Assembly: GCA_029210625.1 (NCBI GenBank) | Contig: JARGFU010000017.1 | Location: forward strand, 96,299-160,298 | DNA length: 64,000 nt | Source: Deltaproteobacteria bacterium | GTDB taxonomy: Bacteria; Myxococcota; Myxococcia; SLRQ01 | Reading direction: 5' to 3' | Part shown: one piece after another, positions 1-11,567 of the stretch | Layout: every line of letters starts with the position of its first letter | Numbering within the stretch: the first letter of the stretch is position 1 | Notes under the pieces: generated by a model | The model's input: the letters and a program-made list of their open reading frames with translations, nothing else | Told to the model about the DNA's origin: nothing | The model's database searches: none | Position numbers and translations under genes: made by a program

Positions 1-813
1 GCGGAGCCGGGCACCTCGGTGCTGGCCCTCACCCTGCGGCCCCAGCTGCAGGTCCAGGTGAAGCCCAGGCCTCCCCCGGAGGTGGAGCCGCCACCGGAGC
101 CCCTGCCCCAGATGCGGGTGGAGGAGCGGGAGGGGGGACACCTCGACCTCACTCTCGACCTCGCCCGGCCGGCGGTCGACGCCGGCAGCTGGACCCTGAA
201 CTGGGTGGACGTGGATCCGCGGCGCCGCCACTTCCTGACGGTGAGCGGCGACGTGTTGGTGGTGATCGGCCGGCAGCAGGACGTCGGCTTCTGGCTGGCC
301 CGGGACGGCGCGGGGGGTCACCTCGGCAGCGGGCTGGTCCGCCCCGACCAGAAGGTGCGGCTCCCGCCCGGGACCGCCCGCCTGGGCCTGGGGGTGCTGG
401 ACGGCGACTCCTGCCACAACAACGCCGATCACCTGCGCATCCGGATCCAGAGCCCGGGGAGGAGCCAGGCCGTCCGGGTGGACGGCCGGGCCCACTGCAT
501 CAGCCTGGGGGGGCGGGGCCTGCCCCAGCTCTCGAATCTGGACGGAGAGGCCATCTACGAGGTCTCCTACCGGGCTCCGGAGGGTGGGCCCGCCTACATC
601 GTGCTGGGCTACGCCGGGGGGAACCTGATGTCCCTCTCCCGGGACCCCGGGGACTCGCTGCAACATCTGCACCCGGGGGAGACCGTCAGGCTCCCCTACG
701 TCCAGGAGGTGGTCCTGGTCCGCCTCGAGGCGAACCTGGCGGGGAGCCCCGAGGCCCGGATCCACCTCGAGCACCGGCCCGGTGCCGGCATGAAAGCCTT
801 CGAAACGCCTTGA
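1..813 (+). CDS. Protein of unknown function, 5' end outside window
   Basis: The reading frame is already open at base 1, so the gene starts upstream; the first in-window start codon is GTG at 19. I do not recognise a family. The visible 270 residues begin with a proline/glutamate-rich linker (PRPPPEVEPPPEPLP) followed by what look like two beta-rich segments of similar size, roughly codons 45-155 and 160-265, each with alternating hydrophobic strands and a Leu-Pro turn (KVRLPPG, TVRLPYV). The Pro/Glu linker suggests a tethered extracytoplasmic or regulatory tail, but no signal peptide can be judged. The frame stops at 811-813, and a TTGACA hexamer follows immediately. High confidence that it is coding, none about function. 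Confidence 0.7.
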   Translation, partial: AEPGTSVLALTLRPQLQVQVKPRPPPEVEPPPEPLPQMRVEEREGGHLDLTLDLARPAVDAGSWTLNWVDVDPRRRHFLTVSGDVLVVIGRQQDVGFWLARDGAGGHLGSGLVRPDQKVRLPPGTARLGLGVLDGDSCHNNADHLRIRIQSPGRSQAVRVDGRAHCISLGGRGLPQLSNLDGEAIYEVSYRAPEGGPAYIVLGYAGGNLMSLSRDPGDSLQHLHPGETVRLPYVQEVVLVRLEANLAGSPEARIHLEHRPGAGMKAFETP

Positions 814-936
814 CAGGGGCGCCTGACCCCATAAGGTGGCGGGTTCTAGGTTTCGTCGCCACAGCCGCCCGGGGGCCGAAGGATCCGATGATCGGGTCCC
901 CGAGCGAGTTTCGAGATGAGAGGCAGGTGATAGTCA

Positions 937-1128
937 ATGACCAGCGTACGCCTCAAGGAAGGCGAGTCCTTCGAGGGCGCGATGCGGCGCTTCAAGAAGA
1001 GTTGTGAGAAGGCCGGCATTCTCTCCGAGATTCGCAAGCGCGAGCACTACGAGAAGCCCAGCGTCAAGAAGAAGAAGAAGGCCATCGCGGCTCGCAAGCG
1101 CACCGGCAAGAAGATCCGCCGGCGCTAG
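937..1128 (+). CDS. rpsU: 30S ribosomal protein S21 (bS21)
   Basis: The 63-residue product begins [20 protein letters not shown] and ends in a very basic [24 protein letters not shown] tail, which is the normal architecture of bS21, the small-subunit protein that helps mRNA selection at initiation. Length fits the family. It is the first gene of the classical macromolecular synthesis order rpsU-dnaG-rpoD, 157 bases before dnaG. A TTGACA hexamer at 810-815 may be part of its promoter, but I could not pair it with a convincing -10. The purine-rich GAGAGGCAGG lies 10-20 bases ahead of the ATG. Two hairpins follow the stop, so dnaG may be partly uncoupled from it. Confidence 0.95.
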   Translation: MTSVRLKEGESFEGAMRRFKKSCEKAGILSEIRKREHYEKPSVKKKKKAIAARKRTGKKIRRR

Positions 1129-1194
1129 CAGCACCCGCACTCACGATCGTCTCGGGTAGCGACGGTCGGAGTGTGCGCGAAAGTCGTAGCAAAA

Positions 1195-1254
1195 GGGTCC
1201 CCCCGGCGACGGGGACCCACCCACATGGAGGGCGCTTCTGTCTTGGCGCCCTCC
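1195..1254 (+). terminator. Two tandem hairpins between rpsU and dnaG
   Basis: Two perfect stems are seen. The first pairs GGGTCCCC (1195-1202) with GGGGACCC (1211-1218). The second pairs GGAGGGCGC (1227-1235) with GCGCCCTCC (1246-1254). Neither is followed by a T-run, so they may act as an attenuator or RNA-processing site rather than a full terminator. A terminator or processing site between rpsU and dnaG is a known feature of this operon in other bacteria. Confidence 0.5.
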
Positions 1255-1285
1255 CTCGAACAGGCGGTCTGGATTCTCTAGAGTC

Positions 1286-3127
1286 GTGTCAGGAATCCCG
1301 GACGACAAGATTGCCGAGGTCCGCTCTCGGGCGGACATCGCGCAAGTGGTGGGGCGAACAGTCTCCCTGAAGAAGGCGGGGCGCAGCTTCAAGGGGCTGT
1401 GTCCCTTCCATCAGGAGAAGACTCCGTCCTTCCACGTGGTTCCCGACAAGCAGATCTTCCACTGCTTCGGCTGTGGTGCCGGAGGTGACGTCTTCCGCTT
1501 CTTGATGGACATCGACGGTCTCTCCTTCCCGGCGGCGGTGCGTCAGCTGGCGGAGGAGGTGGGGGTGGAGATCCCCTTCACCTCCAGCGCCGAGGACGCG
1601 CGGGCGCGGGCGCAGCGGGAGGAGGCCAGGCGCCTCACCGAGGCGAACCGCAAGGCAGCCGAGGCCTTCGCCCACTGGTTGTGGAAGACCGAGGCGGGTG
1701 AGCCCGGGCGGGCCCACCTGCGCGAGCGCGGCATCCTCGAGGAGACCGCCCGCACCTTCGGGCTGGGCTACGCGCCGATGCGGAACGATCTCTGCGCGCG
1801 GCTGTCGGCTGCAGGTGTGAGCGAGGAAGATCAGCGCAAGGCCGGCCTGCGCGTCACGGGCCGCCACGGCGACTACGAGCGCTTCCAGGGCCGCCTGATG
1901 GTCCCGATCCGCACGACCGACGGGAAGACCGTGGCCTTCGGTGCGCGGGTGGTCGAGGGCGATCACCCGGCGAAGTACCTGAACTCCGCCGAGTCGCCGG
2001 TCTACCACAAGAGCGAGGTGCTCTTCGGTATGGACCTGGCCCGCGGCGCGATCCGGCGCGCGGGCGCCGCGGTGCTGGTCGAGGGCTACTTCGACGTCAT
2101 CGCCCTGCACCAGGAGGGCGTCGAGCGGGCGGTGGCCTCCTGTGGCACCGCCCTGACCCCCCAGCACGGCCGCACGATCCAGCGCCTGGGCGCCGACCTC
2201 CACCTGGTCTTCGACGGCGACGCCGCCGGCGAGCAGGCGGTGGTGCGGGCCCACGACGTGGTCGCCCAGACCGAGGGGCTGCTCACCCGGGTGGTGCGCC
2301 TGCCCGCGGGAGACGACCCCGACGCCTACGTCTGCCGCGAGGGCGCCGAGGCCTTCGAGAGCCTCTGCGCCGACGCGCCGCCCATCACCGAGTTCCTCAT
2401 CGATCGGGTGCTCGGCGCCGTCGGCGCCACCGTCGAGGAGCGGGTGCGGGCGGCGAAGGAGATCCGGCCGCTCCTCCAGCGCATCTCCGATCCCCTGGCC
2501 CGCTCGCTCTACCTCGGGCGGGTGGCCGATCGCCTCGGCTTCGACGAGGGCGAGCTGCGCGGGCACCTCGGCCTGGGCCGCCCCTCGTCGCCGCGCCCCT
2601 CCTCCGGTGAGAGGCGGCCCCAGCCGCCTCCCGGCCGCTTCCCCGACCGGGACGAGCCCCCTCACCCGGCCGAGGCGCACGGCGCGCTCCCGCTGGCCCC
2701 GGCGAACGAGCAGGCGCTCTGCCTCCAGATCCTCGAGCGCCCGCTCCTGGCCAAGGCCCTGGCCGGACACCTCGACGACTTCGCCCACCCCGAGACCCGG
2801 GCCCTCGTCTCCGCGGCCCTCGACGCCGTGGAGGAGGGCCTGCCCACCGACGCCGCCAGCCTCCTCGCCCACCTGCGGGACGAGCGCCTGGTGGCCTCCC
2901 TGCGCCGCCACCTCACCGAGAACGCCTCGAGCGCCAGTGAGAAGAGCGACGAGGAGGCCCAGCGGTGGTTCCAGCACACCCTCAGGCGCCTGCGCCTCGA
3001 CGCCCTCGACCGGCGCGAAGCCCAGCTGCGCCGCGAGACCCACCCGGACGAGGATCCCATCGCCCGGGCCCGGCGTCTCTCTTCGCTCAAGGACCAGCGC
3101 CGGCAGCTCCAGGCCGGCAACGAATAG
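1286..3127 (+). CDS. dnaG: DNA primase DnaG
   Basis: This 613-residue protein makes the RNA primers for replication. The CHC2 zinc finger is visible near the N-terminus (C39, H42, C60, C63; CPFH and CFGC). The TOPRIM catalytic core follows, with [12 protein letters not shown] near residue 263 and DGDAAG near 310. The C-terminal part is a poorly conserved helical segment after a proline-rich linker around residues 430-465, probably the helicase-binding domain. I chose the GTG at 1286 ([17 protein letters not shown]) because it matches the usual DnaG start. It lies between rpsU and rpoD, and the gap to rpoD is only 13 bases, so the two are surely co-transcribed. Confidence 0.96.
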   Translation: MSGIPDDKIAEVRSRADIAQVVGRTVSLKKAGRSFKGLCPFHQEKTPSFHVVPDKQIFHCFGCGAGGDVFRFLMDIDGLSFPAAVRQLAEEVGVEIPFTSSAEDARARAQREEARRLTEANRKAAEAFAHWLWKTEAGEPGRAHLRERGILEETARTFGLGYAPMRNDLCARLSAAGVSEEDQRKAGLRVTGRHGDYERFQGRLMVPIRTTDGKTVAFGARVVEGDHPAKYLNSAESPVYHKSEVLFGMDLARGAIRRAGAAVLVEGYFDVIALHQEGVERAVASCGTALTPQHGRTIQRLGADLHLVFDGDAAGEQAVVRAHDVVAQTEGLLTRVVRLPAGDDPDAYVCREGAEAFESLCADAPPITEFLIDRVLGAVGATVEERVRAAKEIRPLLQRISDPLARSLYLGRVADRLGFDEGELRGHLGLGRPSSPRPSSGERRPQPPPGRFPDRDEPPHPAEAHGALPLAPANEQALCLQILERPLLAKALAGHLDDFAHPETRALVSAALDAVEEGLPTDAASLLAHLRDERLVASLRRHLTENASSASEKSDEEAQRWFQHTLRRLRLDALDRREAQLRRETHPDEDPIARARRLSSLKDQRRQLQAGNE

Positions 3128-3140
3128 CCCAGGAGAACAC

Positions 3141-5270
<2,130 letters not shown>

Positions 5271-5293
5271 TCGGGTGGTGAGAGGTGGGTCCG

Positions 5294-5326
5294 AACCCCC
5301 TGAGGGCTCGCGCCGATCAGGGGGTT
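5294..5326 (+). terminator. Terminator hairpin after rpoD
   Basis: AACCCCCTGA (5294-5303) pairs perfectly with TCAGGGGGTT (5317-5326), a 10-base stem with a 13-base loop, 24 bases after the rpoD stop. There is no T-run beyond TT. It is the likely end of the rpsU-dnaG-rpoD transcript. Confidence 0.65.
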
Positions 5327-5353
5327 GATCCTCTCGCGCCAGGGGCCTATACA
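5325..5353 (+). promoter_or_regulatory. Candidate sigma-70 promoter
   Basis: TTGATC (5325-5330), a 17-base spacer, then TATACA (5348-5353). Both hexamers are near consensus and the spacing is ideal, in a genome where such AT-rich hexamers are rare. The start point would be near 5360, giving a short RNA that meets a strong terminator at 5490-5512. Confidence 0.6.
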
Positions 5354-5359
5354 GCCGCT

Positions 5360-5512
5360 TCTATGCTGTTTTGTATTCGTGTCGAGAGGAGCCGAGCCGG
5401 GGAGGGGGTCTTTCCCGGAGCGTGCGGGCACAAGCCCGGTGCCCTCCGAGTCGAGCAGCAGAAGAAGAAGATAGATGAGCAGTAAGCGACGCCCGGGAAC
5501 CCCGGGCGTTTT
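5360..5512 (+). ncRNA. Candidate small RNA or attenuated leader
   Basis: The segment lies between a good promoter (5325-5353) and an excellent intrinsic terminator (5490-5512), so a transcript of about 150 bases is predicted. Internally GGGCAC and GTGCCC can pair around 5428-5446. It also contains a 40-codon frame from ATG 5363 to 5485 that ends EQQKKKIDEQ; I do not recognise it and see no good ribosome site. It could be a free small RNA, a leader that controls the downstream zinc-ribbon/RNase H genes by attenuation, or the mRNA of a tiny protein. I checked by eye for SRP, tmRNA and 6S signatures and found none. Confidence 0.35.
5490..5512 (+). terminator. Strong intrinsic terminator
   Basis: CGCCCGGG (5490-5497) and CCCGGGCG (5501-5508) form a perfect 8-base stem with a 3-base loop, directly followed by TTTTC. 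It sits 30 bases upstream of the zinc-ribbon gene start, so it either ends the preceding small transcript or attenuates that gene. Confidence 0.75.
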
Positions 5513-5542
5513 CATTTAAGAGCCCACACCTGGAGAAGACAC

Positions 5543-6292
5543 TTGGACGAGCGGTTGAGGAAGCTTCTGGCCCTGCAAGAGATCGATACCCAGATCCACG
5601 AGCTGATGGAGGCCGCCAAGGCCTACCCGGAGCGGCTCGCCGAGATCGACACCGAGCTGGCTGCCGATCGGGCCGAGAGCGACGCCAAGCAGACCGAGCT
5701 GGATGCACTGGAGGTCGAGCGCAAGAACATCGAGGCGCAGATCCAGATGCAGAAGGATCAGATCAAGAAGTGGGAGGCGCGCCTCACCGACATCAAGACG
5801 CCCCGCGAGTACGCCGCGCTCTCCCGTGAGATCGACATCGGCAAGAAGGGCATCCGCAACCAGGAAGAGGAGGTGCTCAACCTCCTCGAGCAGGGTGAGG
5901 CCCTGAAGAACGAGATCGAGCGGATCGAGCGGACCATCCTCGACAAGGAGAACGGCTACGCCGGCGAGCGCAAGGAGCTCGAGGGCAAGATCGCCGGCAT
6001 CGAGGGCGACAAGGCCGTCTTGAGCGAGCGCCGCAAGGCCGCCACCGAGGCGGTCGAGAAGCGGGTCCTCTCCCAGTACGACCGCATCCGCACCCGCCGG
6101 GGCGGGCAGGCGATGGCCGCCGCCCTCGAGGGCGGCAGCTGCGGGGCCTGCCGGATGCGCCTGCGTCCGCAGCTCTACCAGGAGCTCGTCTCCGGCCGGG
6201 GCGGTATCTCCCAGTGCCCGAGCTGCATGCGGATCCTCTACGTGGCCCCGGAGGAGGAGGCCGCAGGCCTGGGCGACGAGGCTCAGACTTGA
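5543..6292 (+). CDS. Coiled-coil protein with C-terminal C4 zinc ribbon (COG1579 type)
   Basis: The 249-residue protein is a long heptad-rich helical hairpin (about residues 1-185) followed by a C4 zinc ribbon: CGACRMRLRP near residue 194 and CPSCMRILY near 224. This is the layout of the widespread zf-RING_7 / COG1579 family, whose members are thought to bind nucleic acid but lack a firm biochemical role. The start is TTG at 5543, with GGAG about ten bases before it. Its stop overlaps the start of the RNase H gene, a common pairing in related genomes, which suggests a role in RNA or RNA-DNA hybrid metabolism. The family call is secure; the role is inference. Confidence 0.85.
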   Translation: MDERLRKLLALQEIDTQIHELMEAAKAYPERLAEIDTELAADRAESDAKQTELDALEVERKNIEAQIQMQKDQIKKWEARLTDIKTPREYAALSREIDIGKKGIRNQEEEVLNLLEQGEALKNEIERIERTILDKENGYAGERKELEGKIAGIEGDKAVLSERRKAATEAVEKRVLSQYDRIRTRRGGQAMAAALEGGSCGACRMRLRPQLYQELVSGRGGISQCPSCMRILYVAPEEEAAGLGDEAQT

Positions 6293-6720
6293 GCCGGGTG
6301 CAGGTCTGCACGGATGGCGCCGCCCGGGGGAACCCCGGGCCGGCGGGCGCTGGCGCCGTGCTCCAGTCGGCCGACGGCCGGGTCCTCGGCCGGGTCGGCC
6401 GCTACCTCGGCCACCAGACCAACAACGTCGCCGAGTACGAGGCGATCCTCCTCGGCCTGCGGGCCGCCCAGGAGCTGGGCGCCACCGAGGTGCGGCTGGT
6501 CAGCGACTCCGAGCTGCTCATCAAGCAGATCAAGGGCGTCTACCGGGTGAAGGCCGCCCACCTCAAGCCCTACCACGCCGACGTGATGCGCCTGGCGCGC
6601 ACCTTCGCCGCCTTCGAGGCGGTGCACGTCAAGCGCGAGCAGAACAAGGCCGCCGACCAGATGGCCAACCGCGCCGTCGACGAGGAGCTCGACGGCACCC
6701 TCGAGCGCACCGGCCTCTAG
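6289..6720 (+). CDS. Ribonuclease H family protein (RNase HI-like)
   Basis: The product is about 143 residues and removes RNA from RNA-DNA hybrids if active. The four acidic metal ligands are visible in order: D in CTDGAARGNPG, E in NNVAEYEAI, D in VSDSELL, and D near ADQMANRAVD. This resembles the short bacterial RNase HI-like group (RnhA-like without the basic protrusion). I take the TTG at 6289, which overlaps the TGA of the preceding gene (TTGA), rather than an earlier in-frame codon that would bury the start inside that gene. GTG 6298 is another possibility. Coupled translation with the zinc-ribbon gene is likely. Confidence 0.88.
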   Translation: MSRVQVCTDGAARGNPGPAGAGAVLQSADGRVLGRVGRYLGHQTNNVAEYEAILLGLRAAQELGATEVRLVSDSELLIKQIKGVYRVKAAHLKPYHADVMRLARTFAAFEAVHVKREQNKAADQMANRAVDEELDGTLERTGL

Positions 6721-6774
6721 GAAGAGCTGCCGGAGGCGAGCAGGGCCGAGCTCGGGGCTGACAGTTCGAAGAGG

Positions 6775-7180
6775 CCTTGCGTGAGAGGCAGGCTGTAAGC
6801 CGGATTTCGTTCCCACCCCCGAGGGGATGAGTGATGGACATTCGTCTGGGAGCGCCGTTACCGACGCCCTCTGGCGAGCCACCCGAAGCGGGAGGCGGGC
6901 CGCCTCCTGGATCCGGTGAGGGATCCGCCGCTTCCTATTCGCTCTTGCTCCCGCTGGGGTTTACCCTGCCACGCCCGTCACCGGGCGCGCGGTGAGCTCT
7001 TACCTCACCATTTCACCCTTACCCTGACCCGAGGGTCGAGGGCGGTATCTTTTCTGTGGCACTTTCCGTCGGGTCGCCCCGCCTGGCCGTTAACCAGCAA
7101 CGTGCCCTATGGAGTCCGGACTTTCCTCGAGCCGACCCCGAGGGATCGGCCCGCGTCCATCCACCTGCCTCTCACGAAGG
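6775..7180 (-). ncRNA. rnpB: RNase P RNA, bacterial class A
   Basis: Read on the minus strand, this has the conserved class A blocks: GAGGAAAGTCCGGACTCC near 7130-7115, the GGGTAAACCCC region near 6955, AAAGTGCCACAGAAA near 7055, GGTGAAA/GGTAAGAGCTCACC near 7000, and ATCCGGCTTACAG near the 3' end. The ends are fixed by helix P1: CGTGAGAGGCAGG at the 5' end pairs with CCTGCCTCTCACG at the 3' end. The RNA is the catalytic part of RNase P, which matures tRNA 5' ends. A TAGGAT -10 at 7190-7195 places the start point near 7183, in agreement with the P1 boundary; the matching -35 is poor. Confidence 0.95.
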
Positions 7181-7224
7181 CCAGAGGCCATCCTAGCGAG
7201 TGGCGTCGAGCCCGGCTAGCTCTA

Positions 7225-7821
7225 CTACTCGGCGGCCAGGGGGATGACGCCGATCATCGCCCGGTTCTGGCCGTCGTTGCGGACGCCCGAGCGGGGGACG
7301 AGGCCCTGGCGGGTGCCGCCCTGGTACATCCCGGTCCAGATCTCGATGCCCGAGGTCTGCAGGTAGCCGGGGATGGTGAAGGCCCACCGGTCGGCGACGA
7401 CCTCACCGGTCCGCCAGACCCGCGTGGGATAGCGGCCGCCGGCGGGGTCGTGGTCGCCGTTGATCCGGCCGCCCTCGACGGCGATGGGCTCGAGGTGGAC
7501 GAAGACCCGCCAGTCGTCCTGCGGCTCCTCGAGGACCTCCCAGTAGAACTCCACGGTGACCCGGTCGCCGGCCCGGGGCCGCTCGGGCTCGGTGCGCCAG
7601 CCGGCGAGCTTCACGCCGTCGTCGAAGCTGGGCTGGCTGGGGTTCGCGCCCGGGGGGACCGCCCGGAGGATGACGTCCCCGAGGGCGGCGCGGTCGAAGT
7701 CCCGGCGGGCGGCCTCGGTGGACTCCGGGCGGATGATGCAGGCGCCCAGGCCGAGGAGGAGGAGGAGCCCGAGGGCGAGCCCCCGGCGGCGGTGGTGTGG
7801 ATCGTGCTGAAGACCGGTCAT
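7225..7821 (-). CDS. Lipoprotein of unknown function
   Basis: The 198-residue product starts at ATG 7821 and has a basic, then hydrophobic N-terminus ending in a lipobox (LGLGAC, Cys near residue 28), so it should be lipid-anchored. The mature part carries a beta-rich pattern: RAGDRVTVEFYWEVL, WRVFVHLEP, GDHDPAGGRYPTRVW, GEVVADRWAFTIP. A similar block is found as a C-terminal accessory domain in some bacterial membrane glycosyltransferases and surface proteins, where its role is unknown. It follows a PDZ lipoprotein gene by 35 bases on the same strand, so they may be one operon. rnpB starts just downstream, its promoter lying at the 3' end of this gene. Confidence 0.75.
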   Translation of the reverse strand: MTGLQHDPHHRRRGLALGLLLLLGLGACIIRPESTEAARRDFDRAALGDVILRAVPPGANPSQPSFDDGVKLAGWRTEPERPRAGDRVTVEFYWEVLEEPQDDWRVFVHLEPIAVEGGRINGDHDPAGGRYPTRVWRTGEVVADRWAFTIPGYLQTSGIEIWTGMYQGGTRQGLVPRSGVRNDGQNRAMIGVIPLAAE

Positions 7822-7856
7822 CGCGTCTCTCTGTCTCCCAGAGGGGAGGGGCGGGG

Positions 7857-8843
7857 TCAATCGTCCGCTCTGCGGGGGAGGACGAGCTGGACGGTGCGCA
7901 GGTTGCGCCGCACCTCCAGGCGCACGCCGGTCTCGGCCCGGGCGAGGTGGCGAAGCACGGTCTCGGGGCCGGTGACGGTCATGTCGTTGCAGGCGGTGAT
8001 GATGTCCCCCACCATCAGCCCGGCCTCGGTGGCGGGGCCGTCCAGGGCGGCCACCCGGGCACCCCGCCCGGCGCGCTCGAGGGCCTTGAGATCCGAGGGG
8101 CCCCAGTCGGGCTGGAAGTAGGCGAAGAAGCCCAGCTGGAGCAGCTCGGTCTGGAGGGGATCGGCGCCGCCGCTCGGGGCCGCCGCCGCCGGGTTGTGCT
8201 GGAGGACCAGCTTCGTGCCGGGGGAGGGGTGACCCTTCCCCTCCAGGCGCTCGAGGGCCTCGGTGGCCATCTGCCGCAGGGCGAGGGTGAGGGGGTGGAG
8301 GGGGTCGTAGTCGGGCTGGATGGCCAGGGGGTCGAAGGGGATGCTGCGGTGGCCCTCCAGCAGGATCCGGCCCTTCTCCACCTCGACCAGCTGCAGGTGG
8401 GCGATGACCACCCGCTTCTCCCCCTGCTGCCGGGCCACCGGGCGCCCCGCCTGGTCGAAGATGAGGCGGGTGTTCTTCTCCCGCCGCTCCTCGGCCCAGG
8501 CGCGCAGGACGACGGCCTCGCCCGGGGTCAGCCCCAGCTCCATCAGCCGGGGCAGGAGGGTGGAGCCGGCCAGGACGTTGGGATCGTCGGGCCGGTAGAC
8601 GGTCAGCTCCTCGGGGCCCACCACCAGGAAGCGGCCCTCGGCGAGGGCGGCCGAGACCAGGTCCCGGCTCTTCTGGTGCGTGCGCCACTCGGGCTCGGCC
8701 CAGCGGAAGCGGAAGGGGTAGATCACCACCACCTTCGGCTCGAGGGTCTCGAGCGGCTCGGCGGCCTTCCAGCGCACCTGGGTGCCCGGGCAGGCCGCGA
8801 GCAGGCCGGTGAGCAGGGCGAGGCCGAGGAGCGAGCGCAGCAT
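7857..8843 (-). CDS. PDZ-domain lipoprotein
   Basis: I start the gene at ATG 8843, which gives a clean signal (LRSLLGLALLTGLLAAC) with a lipobox Cys at about residue 18; an upstream in-frame start would add a needless polar extension. The 328-residue protein has a N-terminal part of unknown fold (about 30-220) and a PDZ-like end: AALDGPATEAGLMVGDIITA, then LEVRRNLRTVQLVL. PDZ domains bind exposed C-termini or peptides, often in envelope proteases or secretion systems, but no protease domain is present here. It is followed by another lipoprotein gene. Envelope location is well supported; function is open. Confidence 0.78.
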   Translation of the reverse strand: MLRSLLGLALLTGLLAACPGTQVRWKAAEPLETLEPKVVVIYPFRFRWAEPEWRTHQKSRDLVSAALAEGRFLVVGPEELTVYRPDDPNVLAGSTLLPRLMELGLTPGEAVVLRAWAEERREKNTRLIFDQAGRPVARQQGEKRVVIAHLQLVEVEKGRILLEGHRSIPFDPLAIQPDYDPLHPLTLALRQMATEALERLEGKGHPSPGTKLVLQHNPAAAAPSGGADPLQTELLQLGFFAYFQPDWGPSDLKALERAGRGARVAALDGPATEAGLMVGDIITACNDMTVTGPETVLRHLARAETGVRLEVRRNLRTVQLVLPRRADD

Positions 8844-8880
8844 GCGAGCGGGTCTACCCGCCCGGCCAGCGGCTCGCAAC

Positions 8881-9144
8881 TCAGTCGGCGAGGGCGGCGA
8901 GCTTGCGATCGAGCTCTCCCTCGCGATCCAGGGCGTGGAGATCGTCGCTGCCGCCGATGCACTCCTCGCCGATGAAGATCATCGGCACGGTGCGCATGCC
9001 GGTCCTGGCCGAGAGCTCGGCGCGCAGCGCGGGGTTGCGCGAGAGGTCGATCTCCTCGAAGTCGATCGACTTCTTCTGGAGGAGCCGCTTGGCCATGACG
9101 CAGTAGGGGCAGATCGGGGTGGTGTAGATGGTGACCTGGCTCAC
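8881..9144 (-). CDS. grxC: Glutaredoxin (GrxC type)
   Basis: The 87-residue protein shows VTIYTTPICPYCVMAKRLL with the CPYC dithiol at the start of helix 1, then TVPMIFIGEECIGGSDDL, the cis-proline TVP and GG-SDDL glutathione-binding loop. These are the hallmarks of class I dithiol glutaredoxin, which reduces disulfides with glutathione. I chose GTG 9144 as start because it gives the standard short N-terminus. The gene sits downstream of groEL, separated by a terminator hairpin, and upstream of a lipoprotein gene; a functional link is not evident. Confidence 0.93.
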   Translation of the reverse strand: MSQVTIYTTPICPYCVMAKRLLQKKSIDFEEIDLSRNPALRAELSARTGMRTVPMIFIGEECIGGSDDLHALDREGELDRKLAALAD

Positions 9145-9170
9145 GGGGGTACCTTGGCGCGAACGAGCAG

Positions 9171-9212
9171 AAAAGCAAGGGCCCACGGCCGCGCGAGGCG
9201 AGCCGTGGGCCC
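9171..9212 (-). terminator. Intrinsic terminator of groES-groEL
   Basis: A perfect 10-base stem GGGCCCACGG / CCGTGGGCCC (9179-9188 with 9203-9212). On the minus strand it is followed by TTGCTTTTCT, a good U-rich tail, 28 bases after the groEL stop. Confidence 0.8.
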
Positions 9213-9239
9213 AGGTCGGTCAGGGACCGGGAGGCGGGC

Positions 9240-10895
<1,656 letters not shown>

Positions 10896-10940
10896 CTATC
10901 TATTGAGTCGGTTGAAACGTTGTTTTCGATGAGGCGCGCG

Positions 10941-11231
10941 CTACTTCTCGATGATCCCGAGGATGTCGTCCTCGCGCATCATGAGCAGCTCCTCGCCGTC
11001 GAGCTTGATCTCGGTGCCGGCGTACTTGCTGAAGAGCACCCGGTCGCCGACCTTCACGTCGAGGTTGCGGACGGTGCCGTCCTCGAGGATCTTGCCGTTG
11101 CCCGCCGCGACGATCTCGCCCTCGAGGGGCTTCTCCTTGGCGGAGTCGGGGATGATGATGCCGGACTTGGTCTTCTCCTCGCCCTCGATGCGCTTGAGCA
11201 CCACGCGGTCGTGCAGGGGACGGATCTTCAT
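10941..11231 (-). CDS. groES: Co-chaperonin GroES (Hsp10)
   Basis: The 96-residue protein begins [15 protein letters not shown], contains the mobile-loop region [18 protein letters not shown] and ends [13 protein letters not shown], all typical of GroES. I start at ATG 11231; GGAG lies about 10 bases upstream on the minus strand (AACCTCCAAAGGAGAAG read in that direction). It caps the GroEL ring. The gene is first in the operon, with a CIRCE operator 43-69 bases upstream of the start. Confidence 0.97.
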   Translation of the reverse strand: MKIRPLHDRVVLKRIEGEEKTKSGIIIPDSAKEKPLEGEIVAAGNGKILEDGTVRNLDVKVGDRVLFSKYAGTEIKLDGEELLMMREDDILGIIEK

Positions 11232-11273
11232 GGTTCTTCTCCTTTGGAGGTTGTGGGGCCTCGCGGTGCCGGC

Positions 11274-11300
11274 TTGGCACTCCCAGGCCCCGAGTGCCAG
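11274..11300 (-). promoter_or_regulatory. CIRCE element (HrcA operator)
   Basis: TTGGCACTC (11274-11282), a 9-base spacer, and GAGTGCCAG (11292-11300). The known consensus is TTAGCACTC-N9-GAGTGCTAA, so each arm differs by one or two changes, mostly compensating (A to G with T to C). It lies downstream of the -10 within the groES leader, the usual place for HrcA repression that is lifted on heat shock. Confidence 0.88.
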
Positions 11301-11310
11301 GTCGGGGGGA

Positions 11311-11338
11311 TCTATAAGGCCCCTGTCGAGCACGTCAA
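11311..11338 (-). promoter_or_regulatory. Sigma-70 promoter of groES-groEL
   Basis: On the minus strand: TTGACG (11338-11333), a 16-base spacer, TATAGA (11316-11311). The start point would be near 11304, so the CIRCE element begins about at +4. Spacing and position agree with an HrcA-controlled housekeeping promoter. Confidence 0.7.
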
Positions 11339-11362
11339 GGCGCCGCTCTCCAACTTTCTTCA

Positions 11363-11382
11363 TAAGTAAAAACAATTACTTA
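11363..11382. repeat. AT-rich inverted repeat upstream of the groE promoter
   Basis: TAAGTAA (11363-11369) and TTACTTA (11376-11382) form a perfect inverted repeat with a 6-base spacer. In the groE direction it lies about 60-80 bases upstream of the start point. It could be an upstream activating (UP-like) element, an operator, or a weak terminator. The AT content stands out strongly from the surroundings. Confidence 0.5.
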
Positions 11383-11567
11383 CAAGAGCCGCTCGCCGGA
11401 GGCCGCCCGCCCGGGTGAAAGGGGGTTCCGGGGCCCCGGACGGAACAATCTCCCCGATGTAGGTGGGTGTAGGAGTCCAACTATTTGGAATCATTGACTT
11501 CTTCCCGCTAGGATCGACCTGGGCCCCGTGGGGACGGGGCCGGATAGGCCAAACAAGGAGGTAGAGC

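Noticed and set aside
5360..5512. Known structural RNA (SRP RNA, tmRNA, 6S)
   Set aside because: No SRP GGAAGG loop, no tmRNA ends or tag frame and no 6S-type long bulged helix could be recognised by eye.
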